Assembly (NCBI GenBank): GCA_963753545.1
Contig: CAVWCQ010000002.1
Span: 124,001 to 188,000, forward strand
Reading direction: 5' to 3'
From: CAVWCQ01 sp963753545
GTDB taxonomy: Bacteria; Chloroflexota; Anaerolineae; Aggregatilineales; Aggregatilineaceae
Length of the DNA: 64,000 bases
Each line of letters begins with the position of its first letter. Position 1 is the stretch's first letter. The notes under the pieces were generated by a model. It ran no database searches, was not told the origin of the DNA, and saw only the letters and a program-made list of their open reading frames with translations. This document shows, one piece after another, positions 55,604 to 64,000 of this stretch. The translations under genes were made by a program, and so were the position numbers.

Positions 55604-56188
55604 TTAGCCGCCAGATTGTTTCTTCTGGAGATTCTCCAGGTCTACCATCGCGCGATTAATCAACGCCTGATCGTTCGGAAAAAGGTCTGGAATGGATGTG
55701 TAAATATCTTCCGCATCGCGCAGTTGGCCGTCTATTTCATAGAGTTCGCCCAGACGGAGATAAATCATGCCCATATAGGGGGTACTGCGTCCGATGTTTT
55801 CCTGGACAAATACCTCGGCGTCCGCCGTTGTCAGCCGCTCGTTGATGATCTCGTCTATCCGCGTGTCCGCTCGCTGCACCTGGGAGGGAGCCGGGACTGC
55901 ATACTTATTGTTCCAGATGCGCTGAACCTGGATATAACCGCCATATTGAATATATTTTTTCTCGGCGCGATCATATTCTTCGTAGCCGCGCAGTGCATCG
56001 AGGTAGTGGCCTTCATTGTAGCTGGTGTCAGCGTCTTTCAAATAGGTTCGCGAGAGACGGTAGACATCCCACCAGGCGAGCAAATAGGTGAGGAAAAAGA
56101 TCACGACGACGCCGATCAGCAAGATCGCTGCCCGCGAGGACTTGAAGCGGCTCTGTGTTGAGTCAGGTTGGGTAGTATTTTCGGTCAT
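55604..56188 (-). CDS. Single-helix membrane protein with TPR-like repeats
   Basis: 194 residues. Ser/Thr-rich N-terminus, a helix at about 21-42 (AAILLIGVVVIFFLTYLLAWW), then an extracytoplasmic helical part. Two units read like tetratricopeptides (TSYNEGHYLDALRGYEEYDRA; LRLGELYEIDGQLRDAEDIY). It lies between the permease gene (3 bp away) and the phosphorylase gene (10 bp away), so it is co-transcribed with the glucan importer. Function unknown; perhaps an accessory of the importer or of glucan binding. Confidence 0.7.
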   Translation of the reverse strand: MTENTTQPDSTQSRFKSSRAAILLIGVVVIFFLTYLLAWWDVYRLSRTYLKDADTSYNEGHYLDALRGYEEYDRAEKKYIQYGGYIQVQRIWNNKYAVPAPSQVQRADTRIDEIINERLTTADAEVFVQENIGRSTPYMGMIYLRLGELYEIDGQLRDAEDIYTSIPDLFPNDQALINRAMVDLENLQKKQSGG

Positions 56189-56191
56189 TGC

Positions 56192-57028
56192 TTATTTACT
56201 CAACGACACATTGGCAAAGGCTTTTACGAACTGTTCTTGAATGAAAAAGTACAAGACGACAATTGGCAGAACGATGAGCGTGGTCAGCGCCCAGATCTGC
56301 TCGGAGTTCTCGCCCGGCACGGTCCCCCGGAACTGTAACAAACCGAGCTGCAGCGTCCAATGTTCAGGCTGGTTAAGATAGAGCAGGGGGCCAAAAAAAT
56401 CGTTCCAACTGCCCATAAACGTCAGAATCGCGATGGTTGCCAGTGCGGGTCGTGCCAGGGGAAGGACGACTCGTAAGAAAATGGTGATTTCGCCTGCGCC
56501 ATCAATTCGCGCTGCCTCGACCAGTTCATCGGGAATCCCGGTCATGAACTGCCGGACGAGGAAAATATTAAAGACGGACACGGCGGATGGGATGATCAGC
56601 GCCTCGAAGTGTCCTACCCAGCCAATCCGATAAATGAGCACATAGGTCGGGATGAGGAACAACACGCCGGGGATCATCATGGTGAGCAGCATGAAGGCAA
56701 AGATACGGCCCCGGCCCGGAAAAGGAATTTTGGCAAAGGCATAACCCGCCATGGCGCTCAGCAGAACATTCAGGGCGGTGATCGCGACCGCCAGAATCAT
56801 CGTGTTTTTGAAGAGCAGCAGTACATCCAGTTCATGAAACACCCCTCGGTAACCAACCAGGGTGACCTCGGTGGGCAGGGCTGTTGGATTGTGCAAAATC
56901 TCGCGCCCCGTCTTGAACGAGTTATTCACCATATAAAAGAACGGGTAAATCACGCCAACCGCGCCGATGGTCAGCACGACGTAACTGATTATCAGAGAGA
57001 GTGGGATACGTCTGAAGGGGATCATCAT
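56192..57028 (-). CDS. Sugar ABC importer permease (MalG type)
   Basis: 278 residues, six helices, complete. SLIISYVVLTIGAVGVIYPF opening, then the EAA loop ELVEAARIDGAGEITIFLRVVLPLARPAL, which docks to the ATPase, followed by NDFFGPLLYLN and a C-terminal helix. CUT1 family. Paired with the MalF-type permease 7 bp upstream and the binding protein. No ATPase lies in the window, so a shared MsmK/UgpC-like ATPase elsewhere is likely. Confidence 0.95.
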   Translation of the reverse strand: MMIPFRRIPLSLIISYVVLTIGAVGVIYPFFYMVNNSFKTGREILHNPTALPTEVTLVGYRGVFHELDVLLLFKNTMILAVAITALNVLLSAMAGYAFAKIPFPGRGRIFAFMLLTMMIPGVLFLIPTYVLIYRIGWVGHFEALIIPSAVSVFNIFLVRQFMTGIPDELVEAARIDGAGEITIFLRVVLPLARPALATIAILTFMGSWNDFFGPLLYLNQPEHWTLQLGLLQFRGTVPGENSEQIWALTTLIVLPIVVLYFFIQEQFVKAFANVSLSK

Positions 57029-57035
57029 GCCAACC

Positions 57036-57980
57036 TCAGTCGATATCTGAGCGAATGAATTTAAACTGGACGGCGGTCAGGAGCGCGATCAGAAAGGCCA
57101 GCAGCAGGCCCAGGGTAGAAGCGTAACCTACATTCGACCGATCAAACGCCTGGGCATAGAGATACAAAACAGGCGTGAGAGCTTGATGATCGATGCCACC
57201 GTAGACATTAAACCCGATACTGAAAACCTCGGTGAACATCTGTAAACCATTGATGATATCGACAACCAACAGGAAAAAAAGCTGGGGCCGCAGCAGCGGT
57301 AAGGTGATGTAGCGGAACATTTTCCATCCCTTAGCTCCGTCGACTTCCGCCGCTTCATACACCCGGGGATCGATGCCGTACATGCCCGCCAGCAGGATCA
57401 CCATGCTAATCCCGAACCACTTCCAGGTATTGATCAGGGCAATGATGATCATGGGCAGCGTGCTGTCCGATTTCCAGAAGACTGGTTTCGACACGATGCC
57501 AACATCAATCATCCATCTCTGAATAGGGCCGCTGGGTCCCGCCAGATTGTCGCCAATGGTCATCAGGACAACCGTCGAGGTAATGACGGGTAAAAAATAG
57601 ATGGTGCGGTACAGGCGACCTCCGAATTTGATGCGAAACAGCATCGCCGCGATCAGCAACCCCAGACCGTTTTTGAGGAAGATAAAAACAGCCTGATTGA
57701 GAATGATATTGGTCAGACCCTTCCAAAAGAGCGGATCGCTGATGCCGCGCACCCAGTTCCCGATGCCCACAAAGGTGCGGGTTTCGGGCGTCACAAACGA
57801 ATAGTTAAAAAAGGTCAGGAAAAATGACAGAACAAGCGGATAAAGCCCGAAGATAAGGTATAGAATGATCCAGGGAGAAACGAAGGCATATCCCCACCAA
57901 CTGCGCCGCATCCGGTACAGCAGTCCTGGCGGAGCTTTGAGAACATCTGAGTCCTGATCTGTTGCGCCAACTACGCTCAT
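57036..57980 (-). CDS. Sugar ABC importer permease (MalF type)
   Basis: 314 residues. N-terminal helix (YAFVSPWIILYLIFGLYPL), the LFRIKFGGRLYRTIYFLPVITSTVV segment, and the EAA loop YEAAEVDGAKGWKMFRYITLPLLRPQ of CUT1 permeases. ATG 57980 (MSVVGATDQD) is chosen because GAGG lies 8-9 bases upstream; the frame is open to 58016. It follows the binding-protein gene after a hairpin and precedes the MalG-type gene by 7 bp. Confidence 0.94.
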   Translation of the reverse strand: MSVVGATDQDSDVLKAPPGLLYRMRRSWWGYAFVSPWIILYLIFGLYPLVLSFFLTFFNYSFVTPETRTFVGIGNWVRGISDPLFWKGLTNIILNQAVFIFLKNGLGLLIAAMLFRIKFGGRLYRTIYFLPVITSTVVLMTIGDNLAGPSGPIQRWMIDVGIVSKPVFWKSDSTLPMIIIALINTWKWFGISMVILLAGMYGIDPRVYEAAEVDGAKGWKMFRYITLPLLRPQLFFLLVVDIINGLQMFTEVFSIGFNVYGGIDHQALTPVLYLYAQAFDRSNVGYASTLGLLLAFLIALLTAVQFKFIRSDID

Positions 57981-58003
57981 TGCGGTTTCCTCAGAAATTA
58001 GAA

Positions 58004-58030
58004 GAGGGCGGTGCATAACACACCGCCCTC
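58004..58030 (-). terminator. Intra-operon hairpin between binding protein and MalF-type permease
   Basis: Ten-base-pair perfect stem GAGGGCGGTG/CACCGCCCTC (58004-58013 with 58021-58030), loop of 7. No T run. Same position in the operon as the hairpin at 26000-26024. Probably protects the binding-protein mRNA or causes partial termination. Confidence 0.78.
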
Positions 58031-58037
58031 AAACCCG

Positions 58038-59330
58038 TTATTGAGCCTGGAGAGCTTCGCGCGCTTTTTCGGCGGCAGTGCTTACCGCATCTTCGAGCGG
58101 GACGGAGCCTTCGACGACGACCTGGCTGTAAACACCCTGAAGCGCTGAGGCAACGCGATCAGCGGTGGCGAACTGTTCAGGTACAATGCCGTGCTCAAGC
58201 ACTTGAACAAACGGCAGGCGAGCGGGGTCCTGGAAGTACGGATCGGCCTTCAAAGAGGTGAGGACAGGGAGATAGCCGAGATCTTTCAGGAACACCAGAT
58301 TGTTCTCATCCTGCATGATGAACTGGAGGAAATCCCAGGCGCGAGCTTCACGATCTGGCTCGGTCTTGAGGATCATCGCGGCGCGTCCGCCGTAGGTGGT
58401 ATAGCTGGTGTCGCCTTCCACGGGAACTGGAACGGGCGCGACGCCTACGTCTTCACCAATCACCATCGGTTCGCCCGCAGCCGATTGCAGGTTCGGCTCC
58501 CAAGAGTAGCCATACTGCAACCACATACCAATGTTACGGCCAAAGAAGTTCTTTTCCATGGTCGGTGGCGCGTACTGCTGAGCGGATTTGACAAATCCAA
58601 AGAAGTCAGCGAGCTTGCAATCTTCCCGGTCAAAAACGATATCGGTGGCGAGGTTATTGAGAAGCTGGCATGCGCCTTGATTGGCATTCAGGTAGATAGG
58701 CTGGAGCATGTTCCAGTACCAGCCGCCCCACTGCAAAGCTTCATTCCAGAAGACAGCCCCGTACACATCGTCGCCGTTATCTCGGGCAGGCAGCGCATCA
58801 ATAGCGGCTGCGTCGGCAAGGAATTCATCCCAGGTAACGGGCGGCTTTTCGGGATCAAGGCCAGCTTCTTCGAACAGCGCCTTGTTATAGATCATCAGGG
58901 TAACATCGGCTCCAATGGGCACATAATAGTTATGACCATAGAGTTTTTGCAGTGATGCGGGTTCGAGGCGGGCAAACAGGTCTTCGGCTCCGGGCATATC
59001 ATCGAGCACAACGGCGGCATCCTGCTCCGCCAACGTGCCAAGCTGCGGGCCAAATGAAGTAATAATCATATCGGGCTGGTTGCCAGCGGCGATCAGGGCC
59101 TGGAACGCGCCGCCTTCCGGTTCTAGTTCAAGGGTGATGGTGACGTCAGGATTCGCCTCCTGATACTTATCGACCAATTTGGTCATCGTATCCTGCATGG
59201 CCCCGGCGACCACAGAAACACGAATCTCGTTCGCCATCTGCTGGTCCTGAGCAAACGACAGGTTGGGGATCAGCATGGCGACAAAAAGCGTTAACACGAT
59301 AGCGGTACGGGAAAAGGTATTTCTCAACAT
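58038..59330 (-). CDS. Sugar ABC importer substrate-binding protein (CUT1 type)
   Basis: 430 residues. Signal peptide MLRNTFSRTAIVLTLFVAML...SFAQ; no lipobox. The mature part is a type-2 extracellular binding protein: QEANPDVTITLELEPEGG, YYVPIGADVTLMIYNKALFEEAGLDPEKPPVTWDEF (family core), YGYSWEP, TYGGRAAMILKTEPD and the last-helix block. ATG 59330 has AGGGAG 6 bases upstream. First gene of the minus-strand glucan importer operon, preceded by a perfect 18-bp LacI-type operator. Ligand inferred as an oligosaccharide released by the glucanase. Confidence 0.94.
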   Translation of the reverse strand: MLRNTFSRTAIVLTLFVAMLIPNLSFAQDQQMANEIRVSVVAGAMQDTMTKLVDKYQEANPDVTITLELEPEGGAFQALIAAGNQPDMIITSFGPQLGTLAEQDAAVVLDDMPGAEDLFARLEPASLQKLYGHNYYVPIGADVTLMIYNKALFEEAGLDPEKPPVTWDEFLADAAAIDALPARDNGDDVYGAVFWNEALQWGGWYWNMLQPIYLNANQGACQLLNNLATDIVFDREDCKLADFFGFVKSAQQYAPPTMEKNFFGRNIGMWLQYGYSWEPNLQSAAGEPMVIGEDVGVAPVPVPVEGDTSYTTYGGRAAMILKTEPDREARAWDFLQFIMQDENNLVFLKDLGYLPVLTSLKADPYFQDPARLPFVQVLEHGIVPEQFATADRVASALQGVYSQVVVEGSVPLEDAVSTAAEKAREALQAQ

Positions 59331-59415
59331 TTTATGCTCCCTTTCGTTCAACTGCTCATCTTGTTTTCGGGGAATAGTAGACTTAATACAGTTCCAGTGC
59401 TCACCTCCTCTGGTA

Positions 59416-59433
59416 TGTAAAAGCGCTTTTACA
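59416..59433. promoter_or_regulatory. LacI-family operator, perfect palindrome
   Basis: TGTAAAAGCGCTTTTACA, a perfect 18-bp inverted repeat with central GCGC, 86 bp upstream of the binding-protein start and 45 bp from the regulator stop. Half-sites match those at 60617-60634. Strong candidate site for the LacI-type regulator encoded next to it. Confidence 0.88.
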
Positions 59434-59477
59434 AGGCGCGCAATAAAGAAACTTCCTTTTCAGAAATGAGTTAACTT

Positions 59478-60488
59478 TTAACAACCACACGAGTGCCGGA
59501 CGATTAAAGTAGTGGGAAGATACAGTTTGCGGGGAGAGGCCATCTTCGAATTCTCCTCCCCATTGCGGATCATATCAAACGCTTTTTGAGCAGCGTGCCA
59601 TCCCAATTCATAGATCGGCTGGTGAACTGTCGTTAGGGCCGGCGTAATGTAACTCGCCATCTGAATATCATCAAAGCCGACGACTGCGATATCTTCTGGA
59701 ATGCACAGCCCGCGCTGCTGAACCGCCATCATCGCATCAATCGCCATTTGATCGTTAGCGGCAAAAACTGCCTCTGGCGGTTCTGGCAGATCAAGAAGCT
59801 GGTTCATGGCATGAAACCCGCTGCCGCTCAGATAGTCGCCTCGCGCAACGTACTGAGCAGGCAATTCAAGCTTCTGCTCGGAAAGAACATCGCGCAGCGC
59901 GCGGAGACGTTCGCGGTTGTCGCCCGTATAATCGGTCCCGGTGATATAAGCAATGCGGCGGTAGCCATGTTCGCTCACCAGATGTTCAACCAGGCCACGC
60001 GCGCCGCTGTAGTTATCGGATAAAAACGTTGGGATATTTTTGCCAACATCCTGCTGTACCAGGACGATAGGAACGCCGCGTTCCGCGATTTCCTGCACTT
60101 CATGAGCAACCACATCAATGGCGACCAAGACCATCGCGTCCACATTACCGCGCCGGAACAGGCTGAGATAGCGGTGTTCTGGGGCAGGGCGCGGCTGGCT
60201 GATGATCAACAGGCTGAAGTCAGATGCGGTTGCCGCATCTTCAACGCCGCGCAATATCTGGAAATAATACGGATCGTTCACCTGCGGGATCACCAGCCCA
60301 AGCGCGTTTGTCTGCTGGTTTGCTAAGCCGCGCGCGATTGCGTTGGCATGGTAGTCCAGATCGTGAACTGCTTTCAGGACACGTTCGCGAGTCTCAGGAT
60401 GCACGCGATCCCGATTGTTGAGCACCCTGGACACAGTGCCGATTGATACGCCCGCGCGTTTTGCAACATCAAAAATAGTAGCAGTCAT
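59478..60488 (-). CDS. LacI-family transcriptional regulator
   Basis: 336 residues. N-terminal helix-turn-helix TATIFDVAKRAGVSIGTVSRVLNNRDRVHPETRERVL and hinge helix region, then a periplasmic-binding-like effector domain (NALGLVIPQVNDPYYFQIL, RRIAYITGTDY, PEAVFAANDQMAIDAMMAVQ, GFDDIQMASYITPALTTV). ATG 60488 opens the DNA-binding domain; a TTG at 60497 is possible. A half-degenerate operator lies 28 bp upstream of it, consistent with autorepression. It probably responds to a glucan-derived sugar and controls both the importer operon and the glucanase. Confidence 0.95.
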   Translation of the reverse strand: MTATIFDVAKRAGVSIGTVSRVLNNRDRVHPETRERVLKAVHDLDYHANAIARGLANQQTNALGLVIPQVNDPYYFQILRGVEDAATASDFSLLIISQPRPAPEHRYLSLFRRGNVDAMVLVAIDVVAHEVQEIAERGVPIVLVQQDVGKNIPTFLSDNYSGARGLVEHLVSEHGYRRIAYITGTDYTGDNRERLRALRDVLSEQKLELPAQYVARGDYLSGSGFHAMNQLLDLPEPPEAVFAANDQMAIDAMMAVQQRGLCIPEDIAVVGFDDIQMASYITPALTTVHQPIYELGWHAAQKAFDMIRNGEENSKMASPRKLYLPTTLIVRHSCGC

Positions 60489-60515
60489 GTGATCCAACTG
60501 TTGATGAGCGAGTCA

Positions 60516-60531
60516 TGTTAAAGCGTTTTCA
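60516..60531. promoter_or_regulatory. LacI-type operator half-match upstream of the regulator gene
   Basis: TGTTAAAGCGTTTTCA, a diverged palindrome around AAAGCG. It sits between the regulator start and the divergent glucanase promoter, so autoregulation is likely. Weaker than the two others. Confidence 0.55.
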
Positions 60532-60616
60532 TTGTATCAGGATAATTTCGCCATTGCAAGCAACTCACTCATAGACAAATGAAGGGAATCTCCTCTGAGA
60601 GTTGATCTGATAGCCA

Positions 60617-60657
60617 TGTAAAAGCGCTTTGACAGTTTTACACATGCGATCTATACT
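60617..60657 (+). promoter_or_regulatory. Promoter of the glucanase gene with overlapping LacI operator
   Basis: Operator TGTAAAAGCGCTTTGACA (60617-60634), one base from the perfect palindrome at 59416. It overlaps -35 TTGACA (60629-60634); -10 TATACT at 60652-60657, 17-bp spacer. Binding here would block RNA polymerase directly. Confidence 0.85.
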
Positions 60658-60722
60658 CAAAAAAGATAACGCATCCCCAGTGCCAGCAAATACCGTTTAA
60701 CAAGTGCATAAGGAGTCACACG

Positions 60723-63700
60723 ATGGGCAAAAAGCTTTTACATCTTTTTTTGCTAGGCTTGCTGCTTTTCACGCTCGGTTTGCCATCCTTTAAAGCAAAC
60801 GCTCAAGGTGGCGCAACGCTATGGCAGGCATGGGCTGGTAAAGACGTCAGCACCATTGGCGATGACAACAGCGGTTCCACGGTTGCCATCAGCGAAAATA
60901 TTTTGACACCAGATGGTTCTCCGTCGCTTCAGGTAACACCAGGCGGGACTTCCGAAGAGACAAAGCTGGCTTTCCCTGTCAGCGGCGCAGACCTGGTAGA
61001 TTGGATGACCTACACTCAGGTCGAATTGGAAGTTTATCTCCCCGAAGAAAATACGCTCAATCCGAACAAGTTCTTCATGGGCATGGCGGATGTGACCGGT
61101 GATTTTGCCTGGATTGATGGCGTGTTCAGCGACACCACCGCGCAGCCCGGTTGGAATCAGATTGTATTCAAGCCCAGCGATCCGATGCGCGCTCCCAAAG
61201 CCGATGCCAACTACACGATCTTCCTGTCATTCTTTAACGCCGACGATGCGGGAACCAAGACTCCCCTCACCGAAGTGTTTTACGTTGGCAACATCTACCT
61301 GACCGGAGGTGCAGCACCAGCAGGCGGCGAGGAAGCTGGATTACTTTGGTCGGCCTGGGAGGGCAAGGATATCACAACTCTCGGAGACGATAATTCGGGC
61401 TCCACCTTTGCCGCCAGTGCAGATGTGTTGACACCAGGCGGAGCAGCAGCGCTGCAAGTTACCCCCAGCGGAACGGCTGAGGAGACCAAGGTCGCTTTCC
61501 CGGTTAGCGGCGCGGATCTACAGGATTGGACCACCAACAGTCAAGTTGAACTGGAAGTCTATTTACCCGAAGGCAATACCCTGAATCCAAATAAGTTCTT
61601 CATGGGCATGGCGGATGTGACCGGCGACTTCGCGTGGGTTGATGGTGTGTTCAGCGAGACCACCGCCCAGCCCGGTTGGAACCGCATTGTCTTTAAGCCC
61701 AGCGATCCGATGCGCGCTCCCAAAGCCGATGCCAACTACACGATCTTCCTGTCGTTCTTCAGCGCGGACGATGCTGGGACGAAGACGCCTCTCACCGAAC
61801 CCTTCTACCTGGGCAGCATCTATCTCAGCGGGGCGGAAGCAGGGGCGACTGAAGAAGCTCCGCAGGCCGCCGCAACTGCTGAAGTCGCCTGGACTCCCTG
61901 GGAAAACAAGGATATCACCACGATTGGCGACGACAACACGGGCACAACCTTTGCACTCAGTGAAGAGGTGCACACCCCTGCCGATGCGCCATCTCTCCAG
62001 GTTACGCCCAGCGGCAGCGCGCCAGAGACAAAACTCGCCTTCCCCGTGAGCGGCACGGATCTGCAAGATTGGGTGACGTACGGTCAGATCGAACTGGAAG
62101 TTTTTCTGCCGGAGGGCAACAGCCTGAACCCGGATCGTTTCTTCATGGGCATGGCGGATGTGACTGGCGATTTTGCCTGGGTTGATGGCGTGTTCAGCGA
62201 CACCGCCGCCCAGCCCGGCTGGAATCGAATCGTGTTTAAACCCAGCGATCCAATGCGTGCGCCCAAGGCAGATGCAAATTATACGATCTATTTCTCGTTC
62301 TTTGAGGGCGCAAATAAGACGCCGCTCACTGAATCATTCAACCTCGGCAGCGTTTACTTGACCGGGCCAGAAGAGACGGCGGCTGTTCCGGCTGCGGCAG
62401 AACCCGTCGTTTGGAAAGTCTGGGACGCGAAAAATCCGGGCATGCTTGGTGATGACAACACGGGCACGAATTTTGCTCAAAGCGCTGATATGATGACCCC
62501 GGAAGGTGTGCAAGCGCTGCAAATCATCCCCAGCGGCACGACGGAAGAAACCAAAATGGCGTTCCCGGTCAGTGGAACCAACATGCAGGACTGGACAACG
62601 AACGGGCAGGTCAAGCTGGAAATCTACCTACCACCGGAAAATACACTGAATCCGAATGCTGTTTTTATGGGCATTGGCGACCTGACTACCGAATGGGCCT
62701 GGGTCGGCGGTATCTGGGGCGAATTCCAGGGCGACTCCGGCTGGACAACGGTTACCTTTGTGCTCGATCCGCTCATGCAGAAGCTCGACGTGGGCGGAAC
62801 TTATTCCGTCTATCTGGCTTTCATAAATCTGGATGAAAACCAGAACAAGACTCCACTCACTGAGCCATTTTATCTCGGCAGTGTCTATCTGACCCCTGCG
62901 CCTGAAGCAGCCGGAATTGGTGGTGGCGGAGCAGCTCTAAGCGAAGACGCTGTGTACCAACGAGAAGTGGATCTGCTGCTGTCCTTCGATGATGTAGCAT
63001 TGGTTGATGCCGTGGCGCACGAGACGTTCGACTATTTCTGGTATGAAGCAAATCCCGCCAATGGACTGATCAAAGATCGCAGCACGCCCGACTCCCCAGC
63101 CAGTATTGCCGCTGTCGGATTCGGTCTTGCCGCTATCCCCGTCGCCGTTGATCGCGGCTGGATTACCTACGACCAGGGATACGAACGGGTGCTGACCACG
63201 CTCAACACATTTGCGAACGGTGGCGTGCAAGGTGATCATGGTTTCTTTTATCACTTTATCGATATGGAAACCGGAGAACGTGTGTGGAGCAGCGAAATAT
63301 CATCCATCAACTCCGCGCTGTTTATTGCCGGAGCGCTCACGGCGGGCCAGTATTTCACGGGAACCGATGTTGAGACACTTGCCAACCAACTGTACGAGCA
63401 GATGGACTGGCAGTGGATGATGTCGAATGGCAACATGGTGTCGATGGGGTGGAAACCGGATATCGGCTTCCTGTCGTCTTTCTGGGATCACTTCGATGAA
63501 AGTATGATCATCTATGCGCTGGCTATTGGATCACCAACTCATCCAGTGCCTGCCGCAGCCTGGGACAACTGGAAACGCCCAGTGAACCTGTCGGGAGAAT
63601 ACATCTACCTCACGACCGATCCGCTGTTTGTCTACCAATTCCCCCTGATCTGGCTCGACCTCAAGAATAAAGAAGACGCCTATGCCAACTACTTCAATAA

Positions 63701-64000
63701 TACGGTGCGGGCGTGCCAGCGAAACGAGGAGTTCAGCGCGTCGCAGGCAGACAACTTCGCGACCTACCAGAACGGCGTGTGGGGTATCAGCGCGTCGGAT
63801 GGTCCCAGCGGCTACCGGGCCTATGGAACTGGCAGCCAGGATGGCACTGTCGCCCCATACGCATCTATTGCCTGCCTGCCCTTTACGCCTGATGCATCGT
63901 TGGCAGGTATGGACGCTATGCTGACCCAATACGGTCCCCTTGTGTGGCGGGACTATGGTTTCGTCAGTGCCATCAATGCCGACGTGGAATGGTTCTCCAC
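60723..64000 (+). CDS. Secreted GH144-like glucanase with four tandem N-terminal repeat domains (3'-partial)
   Basis: At least 1092 residues, open to the window end. Signal peptide MGKKLLHLFLLGLLLFTLG... with cleavage after NA. Four consecutive domains of about 175 residues each, marked by GMADVTGDFAW and SDPMRAPKADANYTI, look like beta-sandwich carbohydrate-binding modules; repeats 1 to 3 are nearly the same at DNA level. From about residue 740 a catalytic domain begins: HETFDYFWYEANPANGLIKD, SPASIAAVGFGLAAIPVAVDRGWI, WSSEISSINSALFIAGALTA, FDESMIIYALAIG, WGISASDGPSGYRAYG. This is the glycoamylase-like fold (PF10091) of GH144 endo-beta-1,2-glucanases. Frame checked at many points. LacI-controlled; works outside the cell on glucan that the importer then takes up. 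Confidence 0.85.
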   Translation, partial: MGKKLLHLFLLGLLLFTLGLPSFKANAQGGATLWQAWAGKDVSTIGDDNSGSTVAISENILTPDGSPSLQVTPGGTSEETKLAFPVSGADLVDWMTYTQVELEVYLPEENTLNPNKFFMGMADVTGDFAWIDGVFSDTTAQPGWNQIVFKPSDPMRAPKADANYTIFLSFFNADDAGTKTPLTEVFYVGNIYLTGGAAPAGGEEAGLLWSAWEGKDITTLGDDNSGSTFAASADVLTPGGAAALQVTPSGTAEETKVAFPVSGADLQDWTTNSQVELEVYLPEGNTLNPNKFFMGMADVTGDFAWVDGVFSETTAQPGWNRIVFKPSDPMRAPKADANYTIFLSFFSADDAGTKTPLTEPFYLGSIYLSGAEAGATEEAPQAAATAEVAWTPWENKDITTIGDDNTGTTFALSEEVHTPADAPSLQVTPSGSAPETKLAFPVSGTDLQDWVTYGQIELEVFLPEGNSLNPDRFFMGMADVTGDFAWVDGVFSDTAAQPGWNRIVFKPSDPMRAPKADANYTIYFSFFEGANKTPLTESFNLGSVYLTGPEETAAVPAAAEPVVWKVWDAKNPGMLGDDNTGTNFAQSADMMTPEGVQALQIIPSGTTEETKMAFPVSGTNMQDWTTNGQVKLEIYLPPENTLNPNAVFMGIGDLTTEWAWVGGIWGEFQGDSGWTTVTFVLDPLMQKLDVGGTYSVYLAFINLDENQNKTPLTEPFYLGSVYLTPAPEAAGIGGGGAALSEDAVYQREVDLLLSFDDVALVDAVAHETFDYFWYEANPANGLIKDRSTPDSPASIAAVGFGLAAIPVAVDRGWITYDQGYERVLTTLNTFANGGVQGDHGFFYHFIDMETGERVWSSEISSINSALFIAGALTAGQYFTGTDVETLANQLYEQMDWQWMMSNGNMVSMGWKPDIGFLSSFWDHFDESMIIYALAIGSPTHPVPAAAWDNWKRPVNLSGEYIYLTTDPLFVYQFPLIWLDLKNKEDAYANYFNNTVRACQRNEEFSASQADNFATYQNGVWGISASDGPSGYRAYGTGSQDGTVAPYASIACLPFTPDASLAGMDAMLTQYGPLVWRDYGFVSAINADVEWFS

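Overview
The window most resembles a Chloroflexota genome, probably Anaerolineae-like. Evidence: Thr-Pro-rich linkers in several secreted proteins, membrane-anchored FHA/VWA/PP2C signalling proteins, WXG100 proteins without Actinobacterial partners, AapJQMP-type and sugar ABC importers, and moderately high G+C. This placement is inference from gene content. No rRNA, tRNA, CRISPR array or replication origin was recognised.

Layout. 1-2.2 kb: cobalt/nickel ECF importer cbiM-cbiQ-cbiO. 2.4-14.7 kb: a type VII (WXG100/ESX-like) secretion locus with a VWA-FHA membrane protein, a PP2C phosphatase with an SH3-like tail, four WXG100-size proteins in two pairs, a tail-anchored pseudokinase resembling EssB, a three-ATPase EssC-like motor and a YukD/EsaB-FHA fusion. 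This is the most interesting part of the window. 15-16.1 kb: small secreted protein, IS200/IS605-like debris and a MITE. 16.1-21 kb: CysRS/MshC-family ligase and a hybrid sensor kinase with two kinase modules. 21.2-27.1 kb: universal stress protein and an amino-acid ABC importer. 27.3-32.3 kb: hydrolase, FtsX-type permease, SDR and a lone amino-acid permease. 32.4-41.3 kb: envelope proteins, an AI-2E family protein and two GT39-like glycosyltransferases. 41.3-45.4 kb: xylulokinase, tyrosine recombinase, FmdB and an MBL hydrolase. 45.6-51.9 kb: IclR regulator, aldehyde dehydrogenase and a ribose-type ABC importer, with matching IclR-like boxes at two promoters. 52-53.2 kb: two more MITE copies. 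53.2-64 kb: a LacI-controlled glucan locus with a GH94 phosphorylase, sugar importer and secreted GH144-like glucanase, probably for beta-1,2-glucan use.

Two cross-cutting observations. First, about ten genes carry apparent single-base indels, mostly at short homopolymers and densest at 16.7-31.3 kb. This looks more like assembly error than decay; such genes are given as single features with the break described. Second, one MITE family (TA target duplication, IS630/Tc1-like ends) is present three times.
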